NCBI RefSeq assembly: GCF_030866745.1
Contig: NZ_CP133016.1
Span: 1,722,001-1,786,000, forward strand
DNA length: 64,000 nucleotides
Origin: Sphingomonas flavescens
GTDB taxonomy: Bacteria; Pseudomonadota; Alphaproteobacteria; Sphingomonadales; Sphingomonadaceae
Reading direction: 5' to 3'
Shown piece after piece: positions 36,083 through 44,830 of the stretch. The position numbers and the translations under genes are program-made. How positions within the stretch are numbered: position 1 is the first letter of the stretch; each line of letters opens with the position of its first letter. The notes below the pieces were generated by a model. That model did not search any database, was not told the origin of the DNA, and saw only the letters and a program-made list of their open reading frames with translations.

Positions 36083-38224
36083 ATGGCTCGCTCAAAGACC
36101 TCGTCGGGACGCTCGACCTTTAGAACCGTTCTGACCGCCTTGGTCTATGCGGTGGTCCTCGGTCTCCTAGCGCTCATCGTCGCTGTCGCAGTGGCTGCGG
36201 CCTATCTCCCGAGCTACGGCGAGCTGACCAAGCGCAACGACCTTGGCCAGATGATCCGTGTTCGGGCAGCCAACGGCCAGGTCCTGGTTTCGATCGGACC
36301 CAGCTTCGGCCAGTGGCTGCCCTACGACCGCATTCCGGCGGAGATGCGCGCAGCGATGATCTCTACGGAGGACCGCCGTTTCCGGAGCCACATCGGCGTC
36401 GATCCCATCGGCATCGGACGCGCGGTCGTGTCGGCGGTTTCGAAAGGCAAACGGGTCAGCGCCACATCGACGATCACGCAGCAGCTGGCGCGCAATATCT
36501 TCCTGACCAACAACCGAAGCTACGGCCGCAAGGTGAAGGAAGCGATCCTCGCGCTGGCGATCGAGCGAAAGTTCTCGAAAGATCAGATCCTCGAATTGTA
36601 CCTGAACCGGGTATATTTCGGTGGTGGCGCCTACGGCATCGACGCTGCGTCGCGGAAATTCTTCGGTCACGGCGCCGACCACCTGAGCCTGGGGGAAGCG
36701 GCGATCATCGCCGGGCTCGTCAAGGCCCCGTCCAACTACTCGCCTTCGGCCGACGTCGAAGCTGCGCGTGCGCGATCCAGCGTGGTATTGCGGACGATGG
36801 CAAAAAATGGGTTCATAACGCCCGAAACGGCGGCGCACGTCGACCCTGCGAGCGTCCGCATCCAGCAGACGACCAACGAGAATAGCGTACGCTACTTCAC
36901 GGATTGGGCGCTTCCGCAGCTCGATACGCTCATCGACGAGACGAACGAACCGATCGATGTCTGGACCACCCTGGATCCGGGCATGCAGCAAGCCGCCGAC
37001 AAGGCGATCCGCGCCAATGCGCCGCAGGGAACGCAGGGCGCGCTGGTCGCTATCGATCGCGACGGCGCTGTCCGCGCGATGGTTGGCGGCAAGGACTATG
37101 TTGCTTCAATCTACAACCGCGCGACGCAGGCGCAGCGGCAGCCGGGGTCGGCGTTCAAGCTGTTCGTGTACTTGGCCGCCCTCGAAAGCGGCATGAAGCC
37201 GACAGACACGATCGTTGACGAACCCGTGACGATTGACGGCTGGACGCCGCGCAACTCCACACGGACGAACCTTGGTCCGGTGACGCTGCGCGAAGCTTTC
37301 TCGCGATCGATCAACACGATCAGTGCCAAGATCGGTGCGCAAGTGGGCTTCTCGACGATCGCGGACATGGCGCGCCGCTTCGGAATCACCTCGACGATCT
37401 CGACCTATCCCGCGATGGTCCTGGGTTCGAGCGAAGTGCGATTGATCGACATGACCCGTGCCTTTGCGTCGGTTCAGAACAAGGGCGTTGCGGTGACGCC
37501 ATACGGTATCCGACGGGTGGTCACTGCCGACGGGCGGATGCTCTACCAGCATGAGGCGGACGAAGAGCGCGTGCTTGTCGCGCCGTGGGTCGCAGCCGAG
37601 ATGACGGACCTGCTTCAATCGGCCGTCCTTTCCGGAACCGGCCGCGCCGCGCAGATCGGCCGCCCGGTCGCCGGCAAGACAGGAACCACGTCATCAAACA
37701 AGGACGGCTGGTTCATTGGCTTTTCGAGCGGGCTGACCACCGGCGTGTGGATGGGCCGCGACGATGCGCGCACGGTCGGCAACCTTCAGGGCGGCACCGC
37801 CCCCGCTCGGGCGTTCCATGATTTCATGAGCGTTGCAGTCGCCAATCGCCCCGTCGAACAATTCGAGACCCAGGTGCCGCTGCCCGACTGGCAGCTGACG
37901 CCCGAGGAGGAGACGTTCGGTGACCAGGCGATCGACGCCAATGGCATGGCGCCCATGGTCGACGAGAATGGTATGCCGATCGGGACCCCGGCCCAGCCGT
38001 CGGATCAAAATTATCCGCCGACCCAGCCGATGGTCAGGCCGGACGGCACGGGCGATCCGACCCAGCAGGAGCTCGATCAGGCGTTTCCGCCACAACAGCA
38101 GCAACCGCCGCAGCGGCAGCCCTATCCCCCGCCGCGCCAGCCGCAATATCCGCCGCCGCGTCAGCCGCAGCCGGATTCAGCGCCGCCGCCCGATCCGCTT
38201 CAACCTCGGCCCGACGCGGCGTAG
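36083..38224 (+). CDS. Penicillin-binding protein 1A
   Basis: 713 residues, bifunctional peptidoglycan synthase. Cytoplasmic tail and one membrane helix (about 15-42). GT51 transglycosylase: catalytic Glu in TEDRRF (95-100), TSTITQQLARNIF (128-140) and ELYLNRVYFGGGAYG. Transpeptidase: SAFK (Ser356-Lys359), SIN (409-411) and KTGT (532-535). The tail beyond about 615 is a low-complexity Pro/Gln-rich region. Inner-membrane enzyme for wall growth. Its 3' end overlaps the convergent YgjP-like gene by 48 nt. Confidence 0.95.
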   Translation: MARSKTSSGRSTFRTVLTALVYAVVLGLLALIVAVAVAAAYLPSYGELTKRNDLGQMIRVRAANGQVLVSIGPSFGQWLPYDRIPAEMRAAMISTEDRRFRSHIGVDPIGIGRAVVSAVSKGKRVSATSTITQQLARNIFLTNNRSYGRKVKEAILALAIERKFSKDQILELYLNRVYFGGGAYGIDAASRKFFGHGADHLSLGEAAIIAGLVKAPSNYSPSADVEAARARSSVVLRTMAKNGFITPETAAHVDPASVRIQQTTNENSVRYFTDWALPQLDTLIDETNEPIDVWTTLDPGMQQAADKAIRANAPQGTQGALVAIDRDGAVRAMVGGKDYVASIYNRATQAQRQPGSAFKLFVYLAALESGMKPTDTIVDEPVTIDGWTPRNSTRTNLGPVTLREAFSRSINTISAKIGAQVGFSTIADMARRFGITSTISTYPAMVLGSSEVRLIDMTRAFASVQNKGVAVTPYGIRRVVTADGRMLYQHEADEERVLVAPWVAAEMTDLLQSAVLSGTGRAAQIGRPVAGKTGTTSSNKDGWFIGFSSGLTTGVWMGRDDARTVGNLQGGTAPARAFHDFMSVAVANRPVEQFETQVPLPDWQLTPEEETFGDQAIDANGMAPMVDENGMPIGTPAQPSDQNYPPTQPMVRPDGTGDPTQQELDQAFPPQQQQPPQRQPYPPPRQPQYPPPRQPQPDSAPPPDPLQPRPDAA

Positions 38225-38893
38225 CTCCGACTTCGCCGCGGCGAGGCCGGGACCGTAAAGCTTAGCCTCCAGAGCCTTGAAGCGGGCACTGTGGTCAAGG
38301 TGGACGAGGTGCGCGACCTCATGGGCCACCACGAACCGGCGCACGTTAGGGGGCGCCATAATCAGTCGCCAACTGAGCCGTATCCGACCGGCCGATGAGC
38401 AGCTTCCCCAGCGGGTGCCGGCATCGCCGACAGTGACCCGCGTCGACGATACGCCAGCCGCCCGGGCATATTCGGCGACTTCGGTCGACATGACGTCAAG
38501 ACTTCGCATTTTCAGAAACAGCTCGATGCGGCGAGATAGCCCGGTTTCAGGACCGCCGACCTGAAGCGCATTCCCGACCAGCCTTGGGCTTCGGGGATGA
38601 TCCGGCTTCCACTCGATTTGGACTTCACGTCCTTCGAGCGGGAACGAGCTCCCGTTGATGAACGGCTCCGGCGGTTGCGACCGGGCAAGTTGCGCTTCGA
38701 TCCAATCCCGCTGATCCAGGACCCAAGCTAACGCCTTGCGGCGGCTCGTCCGCGCCGGGCAGGTTAGCCTGAGCGTTCCGCTCGCTTCGTCGAACCGAAG
38801 GCGCAGCCTACGCGCTGTTCGCAAAGGCCGGATCTCGATCGGCGCCGGCAGCGCGGCTTCGAGCGCCGCTTCAGAGAGCCCGGTTGACCACAT
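38177..38893 (-). CDS. YgjP-like (DUF45) zinc metallopeptidase
   Basis: 238 residues from the ATG that overlaps the YcgN-type gene. Metal site: VVAHEVAHLVHLDHSARF, i.e. HExxH with a third His in H-x-x-x-F context; RWGSCSSAGRIRLSWRLIMAP upstream is the DUF45 hallmark. Probably a cytosolic protease or hydrolase of unknown substrate. Overlaps the YcgN-type gene by 23 nt and the PBP1A gene end by 48 nt. Confidence 0.88.
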   Translation of the reverse strand: MWSTGLSEAALEAALPAPIEIRPLRTARRLRLRFDEASGTLRLTCPARTSRRKALAWVLDQRDWIEAQLARSQPPEPFINGSSFPLEGREVQIEWKPDHPRSPRLVGNALQVGGPETGLSRRIELFLKMRSLDVMSTEVAEYARAAGVSSTRVTVGDAGTRWGSCSSAGRIRLSWRLIMAPPNVRRFVVAHEVAHLVHLDHSARFKALEAKLYGPGLAAAKSELRRVGPRLKRIGRRR

Positions 38894-39308
38894 GATATTC
38901 AAGCTCGCCCGCGTCATCCTCACTGACGGTCCAGCCGCGCGTCGACTGGCCGGCTTGGTGGACAGTCTCGCGGCTGCCGGAAATCAAGTAGTGCCATTCC
39001 GGGAGCGGCTCGCCTGCCGCGCGAAGACGATAGGCGCAGGTCGAAGGCAGCCAATCCAGCCCGCTAAGCTTCTTCCGGTCCAGCCGAACGCAATCCGCCA
39101 CCAGCTTTTTTCGATTTTTGTAGTCCAGACACAGACCATTGCGGCGATCGAGCAGCTTGCAGGCGACATTGGTCGCGTACAGCAGCCCCGTCTCCTCGTC
39201 CTCCAGTTTGTGCACGCAACACCGGCCACAACCGTCGCACAGCGCCTCCCACTGGCCGCGATCGAGGGTCGAAAGGGGTTTCTCCCAAAAGGGCGTGTCG
39301 CCGTTCAT
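38871..39308 (-). CDS. YcgN family cysteine-cluster protein
   Basis: 145 residues of the UPF0260/YcgN family: FWEKPLSTLDRGQWEALCDGCGRCCVHKLEDEETG at the N-terminus with the CxxCxxCC cluster, then further Cys in NVACKLLD, CLDYKNR, DCVRL and STCAYRL. The cysteines suggest metal or Fe-S binding (zinc/iron-chelating domain); function unknown. Cotranscribed with the YgjP-like gene. Confidence 0.92.
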   Translation of the reverse strand: MNGDTPFWEKPLSTLDRGQWEALCDGCGRCCVHKLEDEETGLLYATNVACKLLDRRNGLCLDYKNRKKLVADCVRLDRKKLSGLDWLPSTCAYRLRAAGEPLPEWHYLISGSRETVHQAGQSTRGWTVSEDDAGELEYHVVNRAL

Positions 39309-39370
39309 GACAAGGCGAGCCTTGCTCTGCTAAGCGCCGCCAATCAAGCGGGTGGTTGAGGCATAACATC

Positions 39371-39955
39371 GTGAAAAAACTGGTTTTTGCTTTCGCTCTG
39401 GCCTCGTTCGCCGGGACGCCGGCTATCGGGCAGTCAATCGGCTCCGACGGATATCAATTCATCGAAGCCGTGAAAAAGCGCGACGGGAACACCGCGACTT
39501 CCATGCTCGAGAGCCATCCGCGCGGGTTTGTCGACACCAAGGGCGATGGCGGCGACACGGGTCTGCTGATCGCCATCAATCGCGGCGATGACCAGTGGAC
39601 CGGCTTCCTGCTGGGCAAGGGCGCGGATCCGAACCTTGCCGGCCGGAACGGTGACACACCTCTCATCGCGGCGGCGAAGGTCGGATTCGAGCGGGCGGTC
39701 GAATGGCTTCTCGCCGAAGGCGCGAGGGTCGATGGGACCAATCGAAGCGGCGAGACCCCGCTGATCATCGCCGTGCAGCAGCGGAATCTGCCGATCGTCC
39801 GGCAATTGCTGAAAGCCGGAGCTAATCCGGACCGGAGCGATGCCGTCGCGGGCTATTCCGCACGCGACTACGCAACCCGCGACAATCGTTCGCGGGAAAT
39901 CCTGAAACTGATCGAGACGAGCAAGCCGAAGGCAGGAAGCGCGGCCGCTAAGTAA
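39371..39955 (+). CDS. Secreted ankyrin-repeat protein
   Basis: 194 residues from GTG (VKKLVFAFALASFAGTPAIGQS), which gives a proper signal peptide and has GAGG about 10 nt upstream; a TTG further up is less likely. About four ankyrin repeats at 45-175, e.g. GNTPLIAAA-type NGDTPLIAAAKVGFERAVEWLLAEGA and SGETPLIIAVQQRNLPIVRQLLKAGANPD. Periplasmic protein interaction role is likely by fold; partner unknown. Convergent 8-nt overlap with mmcB. Confidence 0.88.
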   Translation: MKKLVFAFALASFAGTPAIGQSIGSDGYQFIEAVKKRDGNTATSMLESHPRGFVDTKGDGGDTGLLIAINRGDDQWTGFLLGKGADPNLAGRNGDTPLIAAAKVGFERAVEWLLAEGARVDGTNRSGETPLIIAVQQRNLPIVRQLLKAGANPDRSDAVAGYSARDYATRDNRSREILKLIETSKPKAGSAAAK

Positions 39956-40433
39956 GTTCGCCAAGCGAGGGGTCGACCTGCACCGCCAGGCGCCGGGCAG
40001 CTCTCCGCGCGAAGCGTAGCAATTCAGCCTTGCGTCGCGCGGGCGCAAGTGGGCGTGACGACGCCTCGCGAACAATCGCCGCGTCATAGCGATCCGCAAC
40101 AATCAGACCGGCGTCGCCTGGCAGATAGCGCTCCTGGTCGAGGAACGGCGCTAGGTTCGCCGGAACGGCCCAGAAGAAGCGATCGCAATAATCGAGGTAA
40201 TCGGTCCACTTGTTGTCACCGAGGAGGTCGGCCTTGGCGACCTTGATCTCCACGATGGTCAGCCATCCCTTGCCGTCGATCGCCATGAGGTCGGCCCGGC
40301 GGCCATTGGGAAGAGGGACCTCGCACACCGCGAAAAGATCATGCCGGCAGAAGAGGCGCGTTACGCCGCGCGCGACATCGACGGCAACTGGCGGCGCGTC
40401 GGCAAAGCAGAGAGAATCGGGCTGACTAGCCAT
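39948..40433 (-). CDS. mmcB: MmcB family DNA repair protein
   Basis: 161 residues starting MASQPDSLCFADAPPVAVDVARGVTRL. The PD-(D/E)xK-like core is RRADLMAIDGKGWLTIVEIKVAKADLLGD, followed by KWTDYLDYCDRFFWAV and PGDAGLIVADRYDAAI, as in Caulobacter MmcB, a LexA-controlled protein implicated in DNA damage repair. A LexA box was not recognised upstream. Preceded by a strong terminator of the upstream gene. Confidence 0.9.
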   Translation of the reverse strand: MASQPDSLCFADAPPVAVDVARGVTRLFCRHDLFAVCEVPLPNGRRADLMAIDGKGWLTIVEIKVAKADLLGDNKWTDYLDYCDRFFWAVPANLAPFLDQERYLPGDAGLIVADRYDAAIVREASSRPLAPARRKAELLRFARRAARRLAVQVDPSLGELT

Positions 40434-40460
40434 CGTCGTGCAGTAGAACAAATCGTGGCC

Positions 40461-40494
40461 AAAAAGAAAGCGGGCGAGCCGAAGCTCGCCCGCT
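40461..40494 (-). terminator. Intrinsic terminator of the cell-wall hydrolase gene
   Basis: A perfect 11-bp stem (40469-40479 with 40484-40494, AGCGGGCGAGC/GCTCGCCCGCT) closed on the minus strand by the stable TTCG tetraloop and followed by TTTCTTTTT. One of the strongest terminators in the window. Confidence 0.92.
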
Positions 40495-40515
40495 GCACGC
40501 AAATTCTATCTCCGA

Positions 40516-41166
40516 TTAACGGTAGAAGACGTGGTTCCCGATCGACGCCACGCGCTTCATGCGCCAGCCTGGCGAAACGTAGCGAGCGTGGAAGAACAGC
40601 GCGTCTCCCGCGGCCGATTCCTTAAGGTCGCGGTCAACAATTTTCGCGATTGCCACGGCGGTCTGCCACTGGCGGCTCGTCCGGGGAACGCCCGGCAGGC
40701 GGCTTCCGTGCACGAACGAGAACTGGCCACGCTGGAACAGGACGCCGCAGTAGCTGCTCGGGAAACGCCCGTGGCTATCAGTACGATTGGCGATGACCTG
40801 CCCAACGGCCAACTGGCCAGCGAGCGGCTCGCTCTTGGATTCAAAATAGATGCCGGTCGCCAGGCATTCGAGTTCGCGAGATCCGGCGTTCGAATTGCGC
40901 AGCTGGCCGACCATGTCGGCAAGCGAAGCCGTCGTCGCTACTGCGGGCTCAGCCTCTTCGGCTTGCTCTTCAGAAGCAGCGGCACTCGGCTGGGAAAGGG
41001 TTGGCTCGGCCTTGGGGTCGAGCAGATCGGGCGTAACGACCTTTGGAAGGGTCGCGCTAGTCACCGGGAGCAGCGGCTCCCCGGAAGGTCCGGCTTTGGC
41101 CGGAGCAATAACAGTCGCGGTGAGCGCCGCAATCATCAGCAGCGCTGAGCGAACAGAAGCCAACAT
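40516..41166 (-). CDS. SleB-like cell wall hydrolase
   Basis: 216 residues: signal peptide (about 1-25, ending APAKA), an Ala/Glu/Pro-rich linker, and a Hydrolase_2/SleB domain at about 95-216 (ELECLATGIYFESKSEPLAGQLAVGQVIANR, then FPSSYCGVLFQRGQFSFV, ALFFHARYVSPGWRMKRVASIGNHVFY). The Glu in YFESKSE is the likely catalytic acid. Predicted periplasmic peptidoglycan lytic enzyme. Monocistronic, with 176 nt upstream holding the promoter. Confidence 0.9.
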   Translation of the reverse strand: MLASVRSALLMIAALTATVIAPAKAGPSGEPLLPVTSATLPKVVTPDLLDPKAEPTLSQPSAAASEEQAEEAEPAVATTASLADMVGQLRNSNAGSRELECLATGIYFESKSEPLAGQLAVGQVIANRTDSHGRFPSSYCGVLFQRGQFSFVHGSRLPGVPRTSRQWQTAVAIAKIVDRDLKESAAGDALFFHARYVSPGWRMKRVASIGNHVFYR

Positions 41167-41342
41167 TAGAACCGTTTATTATGCGGTGAATCTCGAATGG
41201 GTGCGCCAATACACTGTGCGAATACTACCGCTGGCGACCGTCTTGATTCCCCGTCTTGCGTGGCATTTGGAGCAACTGGATGCTCACGAAATGCCCCCCG
41301 CTCTTTTCGTTAGCCCCGAGATTTCAGCCTTGCCGAGCGTAA

Positions 41343-41687
41343 TCAACCCATCGCGGTCGTTTCAGCGATGAATCGTTCGGGGTTCGCGATATCTAGCTCA
41401 ATTAACCATGAATCGGGGTCGGAGCGTGCGCGGCGCGCGAGGAAATCAGCGATTTCCGCGGAACCCCGCGATTCGGACGGGCCGACATGCTGCCACCGGT
41501 AAGCGCCATCCAACGAGAGAAAGCGTTCCAGTAGCGCGTGGTGCTCGCCGCGGCTGGCGATAGCCAGCATGATTGAGCCGCGATCCGCATCGCCCTTCCG
41601 GAGCACCGTTGCGAAGCCGCCCTCCGCCGTTATGCGGCGCATGAGCGCGGCGACCTCGAGGTGGGTGGGGAGGCGATCGTCGCTCAG
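41343..41687 (-). CDS. DUF1491 protein, probable CTG start
   Basis: 114 residues if translation begins at CTG 41687, which overlaps the ptsN stop as CTGA. The conserved N-terminus RLPTHLEVAALMRRITAEGGFATVLRKGD lies partly upstream of the first ATG (41642), and an in-frame TGA just before the CTG leaves no ATG, GTG or TTG for the full domain. The protein continues IMLAIASRGEHHALLERF and DSWLIELDIANPERFIAETT, as in DUF1491. Function unknown; cotranscribed with ptsN. Confidence 0.82.
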   Translation of the reverse strand: MSDDRLPTHLEVAALMRRITAEGGFATVLRKGDADRGSIMLAIASRGEHHALLERFLSLDGAYRWQHVGPSESRGSAEIADFLARRARSDPDSWLIELDIANPERFIAETTAMG

Positions 41688-42148
41688 GCGGCGTCCCGCT
41701 CATCGGCACCGACCAGCACCGCGACCAGCGCATCCCGGCTCCGCGCACCGCGCAATCGTTCGAGTGTCGCAGCATCGCGGGTTACGCGGCTTACGGCTGC
41801 CAGCGCCTTCAGATGCTCGGCCCCGGCGTCGGGCGGCGAAAGCAGGAGGAAGACCAGATCGACTGGCCGGCCGTCGATCGCTTTATAGGCGACTGGATCG
41901 TTTAGACGCGCGAAGAGTCCGTAGATCTTGGTCAGGCCATCGATCTTCGCGTGCGGAATGGCGACGCCCTGCCCGAAGCCGGTCGAGCCAAGCTGCTCCC
42001 GTTCATTGAGCCCCGCGAGGACGACCGACGGCTCAATCTCGAGCCGTTGACCCGCGAGATCGGCCAATTGCTTCATCAACGAACGTTTGTTTCCGCCAGG
42101 AAGCGCGGTTTTGATTGCGTCCGTGTCCAGGAAATCTGCAAGATGCAT
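41684..42148 (-). CDS. ptsN: Nitrogen-regulatory PTS protein EIIA(Ntr)
   Basis: 154 residues starting MHLADFLDTDAIKTAL. The phosphorylated His is in GVAIPHAKIDGL (His about 67), within REQLGSTGFGQGVAIPHAK, the EIIA-Ntr signature. It takes phosphate from NPr and controls potassium, carbon and nitrogen responses rather than sugar import. Follows hpf, as in many proteobacteria, though rpoN is not here. A long palindrome lies between the two. Confidence 0.94.
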   Translation of the reverse strand: MHLADFLDTDAIKTALPGGNKRSLMKQLADLAGQRLEIEPSVVLAGLNEREQLGSTGFGQGVAIPHAKIDGLTKIYGLFARLNDPVAYKAIDGRPVDLVFLLLSPPDAGAEHLKALAAVSRVTRDAATLERLRGARSRDALVAVLVGADERDAA

Positions 42149-42167
42149 AAGGGACAGCAACTCTTGG

Positions 42168-42189
42168 AAGGTGCGACCGGTCGCACCTT
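42168..42189. repeat. 22-bp perfect palindrome between hpf and ptsN
   Basis: Two 11-bp arms, AAGGTGCGACC and its exact reverse complement with no spacer (CCGG at the centre could be a tetraloop). No T tract follows on either strand, so it is not a standard terminator. It may be an mRNA processing hairpin or an operator. Confidence 0.6.
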
Positions 42190-42211
42190 GGCCGCGTGAC
42201 AGAGATTAAGA

Positions 42212-42775
42212 TTATTTGCCCGGCTCGACCCAACCGATGTTCCCGTCGTCGCGACGGTAGATCATGTTGAGCTCACCGCTTTTGCTGTTCTTGAACAGCA
42301 AGGCAGTCGTATTTCGAAGGTCCATCAGCATGACCGCGTCGGACACGCTCGATTCCGGAATATCGACCCTCGATTCCGCGACGATCGCGGGATTATCGGC
42401 CTTCGGCTCGTCATCGGCCGTTCCTGAAAATACCGTGTATCCCGCATTCTCGACATAGGCCTGGGCCGCTTCGTCAACCTTGTGATCCTTGAGTCGGCGA
42501 GCGTAGCGGCGAAGCTGCTTTTCGATTCGGTCGGCGGCGCCGTTGAAGGCCATCTCGGCCTCGCGCGCGCTGTGGGATGCTTTCAGAACGACGCCCTGAA
42601 CGACAGGCGCGACGATGTCGCAGGTGAAGTCGTTGTTGGGCCCACGGCCAAAGGTGACGTTGGCGCCAACTGAGCGCGAAAAATACTTTTCGGTGATGTC
42701 CGCGACCCGGCGCTGCGCATGCTCCCGCAGCGAATCTCCGGTGTCGACCTGGTGCCCGGCGACCCTAACGTCCAC
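42212..42775 (-). CDS. hpf: Ribosome hibernation promoting factor, long form
   Basis: 187 residues: N-terminal S30AE/YfiA domain (MDVRVAGHQVDTGDSLREHAQRRV to about 105), linker, and a C-terminal dimerisation domain (SVSDAVMLMDLRNTTALLFKNSKSGELNMIYRRDDGNIGWVEP). Long HPF alone drives 100S ribosome dimers in stationary phase. Encoded before ptsN as in many Proteobacteria. Confidence 0.95.
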   Translation of the reverse strand: MDVRVAGHQVDTGDSLREHAQRRVADITEKYFSRSVGANVTFGRGPNNDFTCDIVAPVVQGVVLKASHSAREAEMAFNGAADRIEKQLRRYARRLKDHKVDEAAQAYVENAGYTVFSGTADDEPKADNPAIVAESRVDIPESSVSDAVMLMDLRNTTALLFKNSKSGELNMIYRRDDGNIGWVEPGK

Positions 42776-42823
42776 TTTGCCTGCTCCTTCGATGGCGCGC
42801 TTAGGACCGCGCCGAACCCCGCG

Positions 42824-43522
42824 TCAACCGGCGGGGAGAAGGCGCTCCCAGAGCGGATTGACCAGCTTGGCAATAAACGCGCGATGGCGCTCTAGTTCCT
42901 CGGGCAAGGCTGCGTGAAGACGCGCTGGACGCGGTTCACGTGTCGTCACCGGACCCGCCGACTGCGCCACCGCGACCGTCCCGGAATCGGCGACAAGACC
43001 AAGGCCGATCTGACGCCCGCCGGTGAGCTCGACGTAAACCTGGGCGAGCAATTGTGCGTCGAGCAGCGCGCCGTGCTTGACGCGGTGGCTACGATCGATG
43101 CCGAAGCGCATGCACAGCGCGTCGAGACTGTGCTTGGCGCCAGGATGCTTGGTTCGCGCCAGCGCGAGCGTATCGACCATGCGGTTCATCGCGATGGACG
43201 AGCGCCCGCACAGATGAAGTTCGTTGTTGAGGAAGCCGAAGTCGAAGCCAGCGTTATGCGCGACGAGGGGCGCGTCACCGATAAATTCCAAGAGCTCATC
43301 TACCGTCTCGGAGAAACGCGGCTTGTCGGACAGAAACAGGCTGCTGAGGCCGTGCACTTCCTGCGCCTCAAACGGCATGTCCCGATCGGGATTGAAATAA
43401 GCGTGGAAGGTGCGGCCGGTCTCAACGCGATTGACGATCTCGATACACCCGATCTCGACCATGCGGTCGCCCGTCGCCGGGTTAAGCCCGGTGGTTTCGG
43501 TATCGAATACGATCTCGCGCAT
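42824..43522 (-). CDS. dnaQ: DNA polymerase III epsilon subunit
   Basis: 232-residue 3'-5' proofreading exonuclease. Exo I: IVFDTETTGLNP; Exo II: LVAHNAGFDFGFLNNEL; Exo III: HGALLDAQLLAQVY. It binds the alpha and theta partners of the replicase. Starts 9 nt after coaE; maf-coaE-dnaQ is the usual alphaproteobacterial order next to the origin. Confidence 0.96.
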   Translation of the reverse strand: MREIVFDTETTGLNPATGDRMVEIGCIEIVNRVETGRTFHAYFNPDRDMPFEAQEVHGLSSLFLSDKPRFSETVDELLEFIGDAPLVAHNAGFDFGFLNNELHLCGRSSIAMNRMVDTLALARTKHPGAKHSLDALCMRFGIDRSHRVKHGALLDAQLLAQVYVELTGGRQIGLGLVADSGTVAVAQSAGPVTTREPRPARLHAALPEELERHRAFIAKLVNPLWERLLPAG

Positions 43523-43531
43523 GGGCGGAAT

Positions 43532-44122
43532 CTAGCTGCCAGCGACTCCGAGACAAGCAAGGATTTCACGCACTTGCGCTTCTGTTGTGGATAGGTCGGT
43601 GCCCGTATCGACGACGAAGTCGGCGCGGGCCCGTTTCTCTGCGTCAGGCATCTGCCGGGCGAGAATTGCATCCAATTTGTCAGCCGTCATTCCGGCCCGC
43701 CGAAGTACCCGCGCGCGCTGCACATCGGCCGGCGCGGAAACGACGATGATCTTGTCGAACGCGCTTTCGCCGCGGGTTTCGAACAACAACGGGATCTCGA
43801 ATATCAGGGCGGGTGAGGCAGCGTGTTCGACGATGAAGCGTTCGCGGGCTTCCTGGACGGCGGGATGAACGATCTGCTCAAGCTGGGTGAGCTTTGTGCG
43901 ATCGGACAGAACGATTTCCGCTAGACACTCGCGATCCAGCGTGCCCGCGCGGACGCATCCTGGAAACAACGCGCCGATCTTCTCGACCAGCTTGCCACCC
44001 GGCGCCTGCAGCACGCGCACGACGGCGTCCGCATCGAACACCGGCACGCCGGTGCCCGCGAACATCGCGGCGACTGTCGACTTGCCCATGCCGATCGAAC
44101 CGGTGAGCGCGACCTTGATCAT
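43532..44122 (-). CDS. coaE: Dephospho-CoA kinase
   Basis: 196 residues starting MIKVALTGSIGMGKSTVAAMF with a P-loop. DADAVVRVL and LLFETRGESAFDKIIVVSAPADVQRARVL are CoaE features. Last step of CoA synthesis. The ATG overlaps the maf stop (ATGA); an apparent upstream extension is antisense-like. Confidence 0.95.
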   Translation of the reverse strand: MIKVALTGSIGMGKSTVAAMFAGTGVPVFDADAVVRVLQAPGGKLVEKIGALFPGCVRAGTLDRECLAEIVLSDRTKLTQLEQIVHPAVQEARERFIVEHAASPALIFEIPLLFETRGESAFDKIIVVSAPADVQRARVLRRAGMTADKLDAILARQMPDAEKRARADFVVDTGTDLSTTEAQVREILACLGVAGS

Positions 44123-44688
44123 GATGTCAGCAGTCCCTGTTCGCGTAGGGCACCGAGCAGCGGAAGCAGCGGCATCCCGAGAATCGTGAAATGATTGCCG
44201 TCGATGCTGTCGAACAATTGCACGCCGCGGCCCTCCAGCCGGAACACGCCGACGGTATAACCCACTTCGGGCCACTCCGCGTCCAGATATTCCGCGATGA
44301 ATTGCTCGGACAGCGGCCGGACATTTAGTCGCGCCGTCTCTGCATGCTGCCAGGCGACTTCACCATTATGGGCCAGCGCAACGGCACTCGTCAGCTCCAT
44401 CGGCTGACCGGAGAAGAAGCGCAGATGCTCGACGGCGTCGGTGCGATCGCGCGGCTTGTCGAACAGCCTGCCGTCGACGGTGACGACGCTATCGCTGCCG
44501 ATCACCCATTCGCCCGCGATGGAGAGCGCTTTCGCCGCGGCCAGCTCAGACGCAATCTCCCGCTCGTCCGACAGCCGTGCCTTAACCATATCTTCATCGA
44601 CGTCCGGCTTTAGGGCGGAATAGTCGACGCCCGCGGCATCGAGCATTTGGCGGCGAATAGCGCTGGTCGAAGCTAAGATCAGGGTCAC
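44119..44688 (-). CDS. maf: Maf family nucleotide pyrophosphatase
   Basis: 189 residues from GTG: LILASTSAIRRQMLDAAGV (start motif SxSxxRxxLL-like), VIGSDSVVTVDGRLFDKP and GYTVGVFRLEGRGVQLFDSIDGNHFTILGMPL. Maf proteins hydrolyse non-canonical or modified nucleotides. First gene leftward of the proposed origin. Confidence 0.93.
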   Translation of the reverse strand: MTLILASTSAIRRQMLDAAGVDYSALKPDVDEDMVKARLSDEREIASELAAAKALSIAGEWVIGSDSVVTVDGRLFDKPRDRTDAVEHLRFFSGQPMELTSAVALAHNGEVAWQHAETARLNVRPLSEQFIAEYLDAEWPEVGYTVGVFRLEGRGVQLFDSIDGNHFTILGMPLLPLLGALREQGLLTS

Positions 44689-44699
44689 TCGAACAACCT

Positions 44700-44708
44700 T
44701 GTGGAAAA
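44700..44708 (-). other. DnaA box
   Basis: TGTGGAAAA, i.e. TTTTCCACA on the minus strand, an exact match to the TTWTNCACA consensus. 11 bp from the maf start inside the proposed origin. Confidence 0.6.
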
Positions 44709-44821
44709 GCGCGTTGCCAAGGCTAGCGCGAGGGTGGGGACGAGCTCAACCAGCCAATTATTCCCCAAACTGCTGCCGCAATTCGCACATTCATCCACGG
44801 GGACAAAATCCATCCCCAGAC

Positions 44822-44830
44822 TGTGAATCA
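44822..44830 (-). other. DnaA box (G-box-like)
   Basis: TGTGAATCA, i.e. TGATTCACA on the minus strand: 8 of 9 to the Caulobacter G-box TGATCCACA and 8 of 9 to TTATNCACA. Directly followed by a TCCACCCCA box. Confidence 0.5.
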
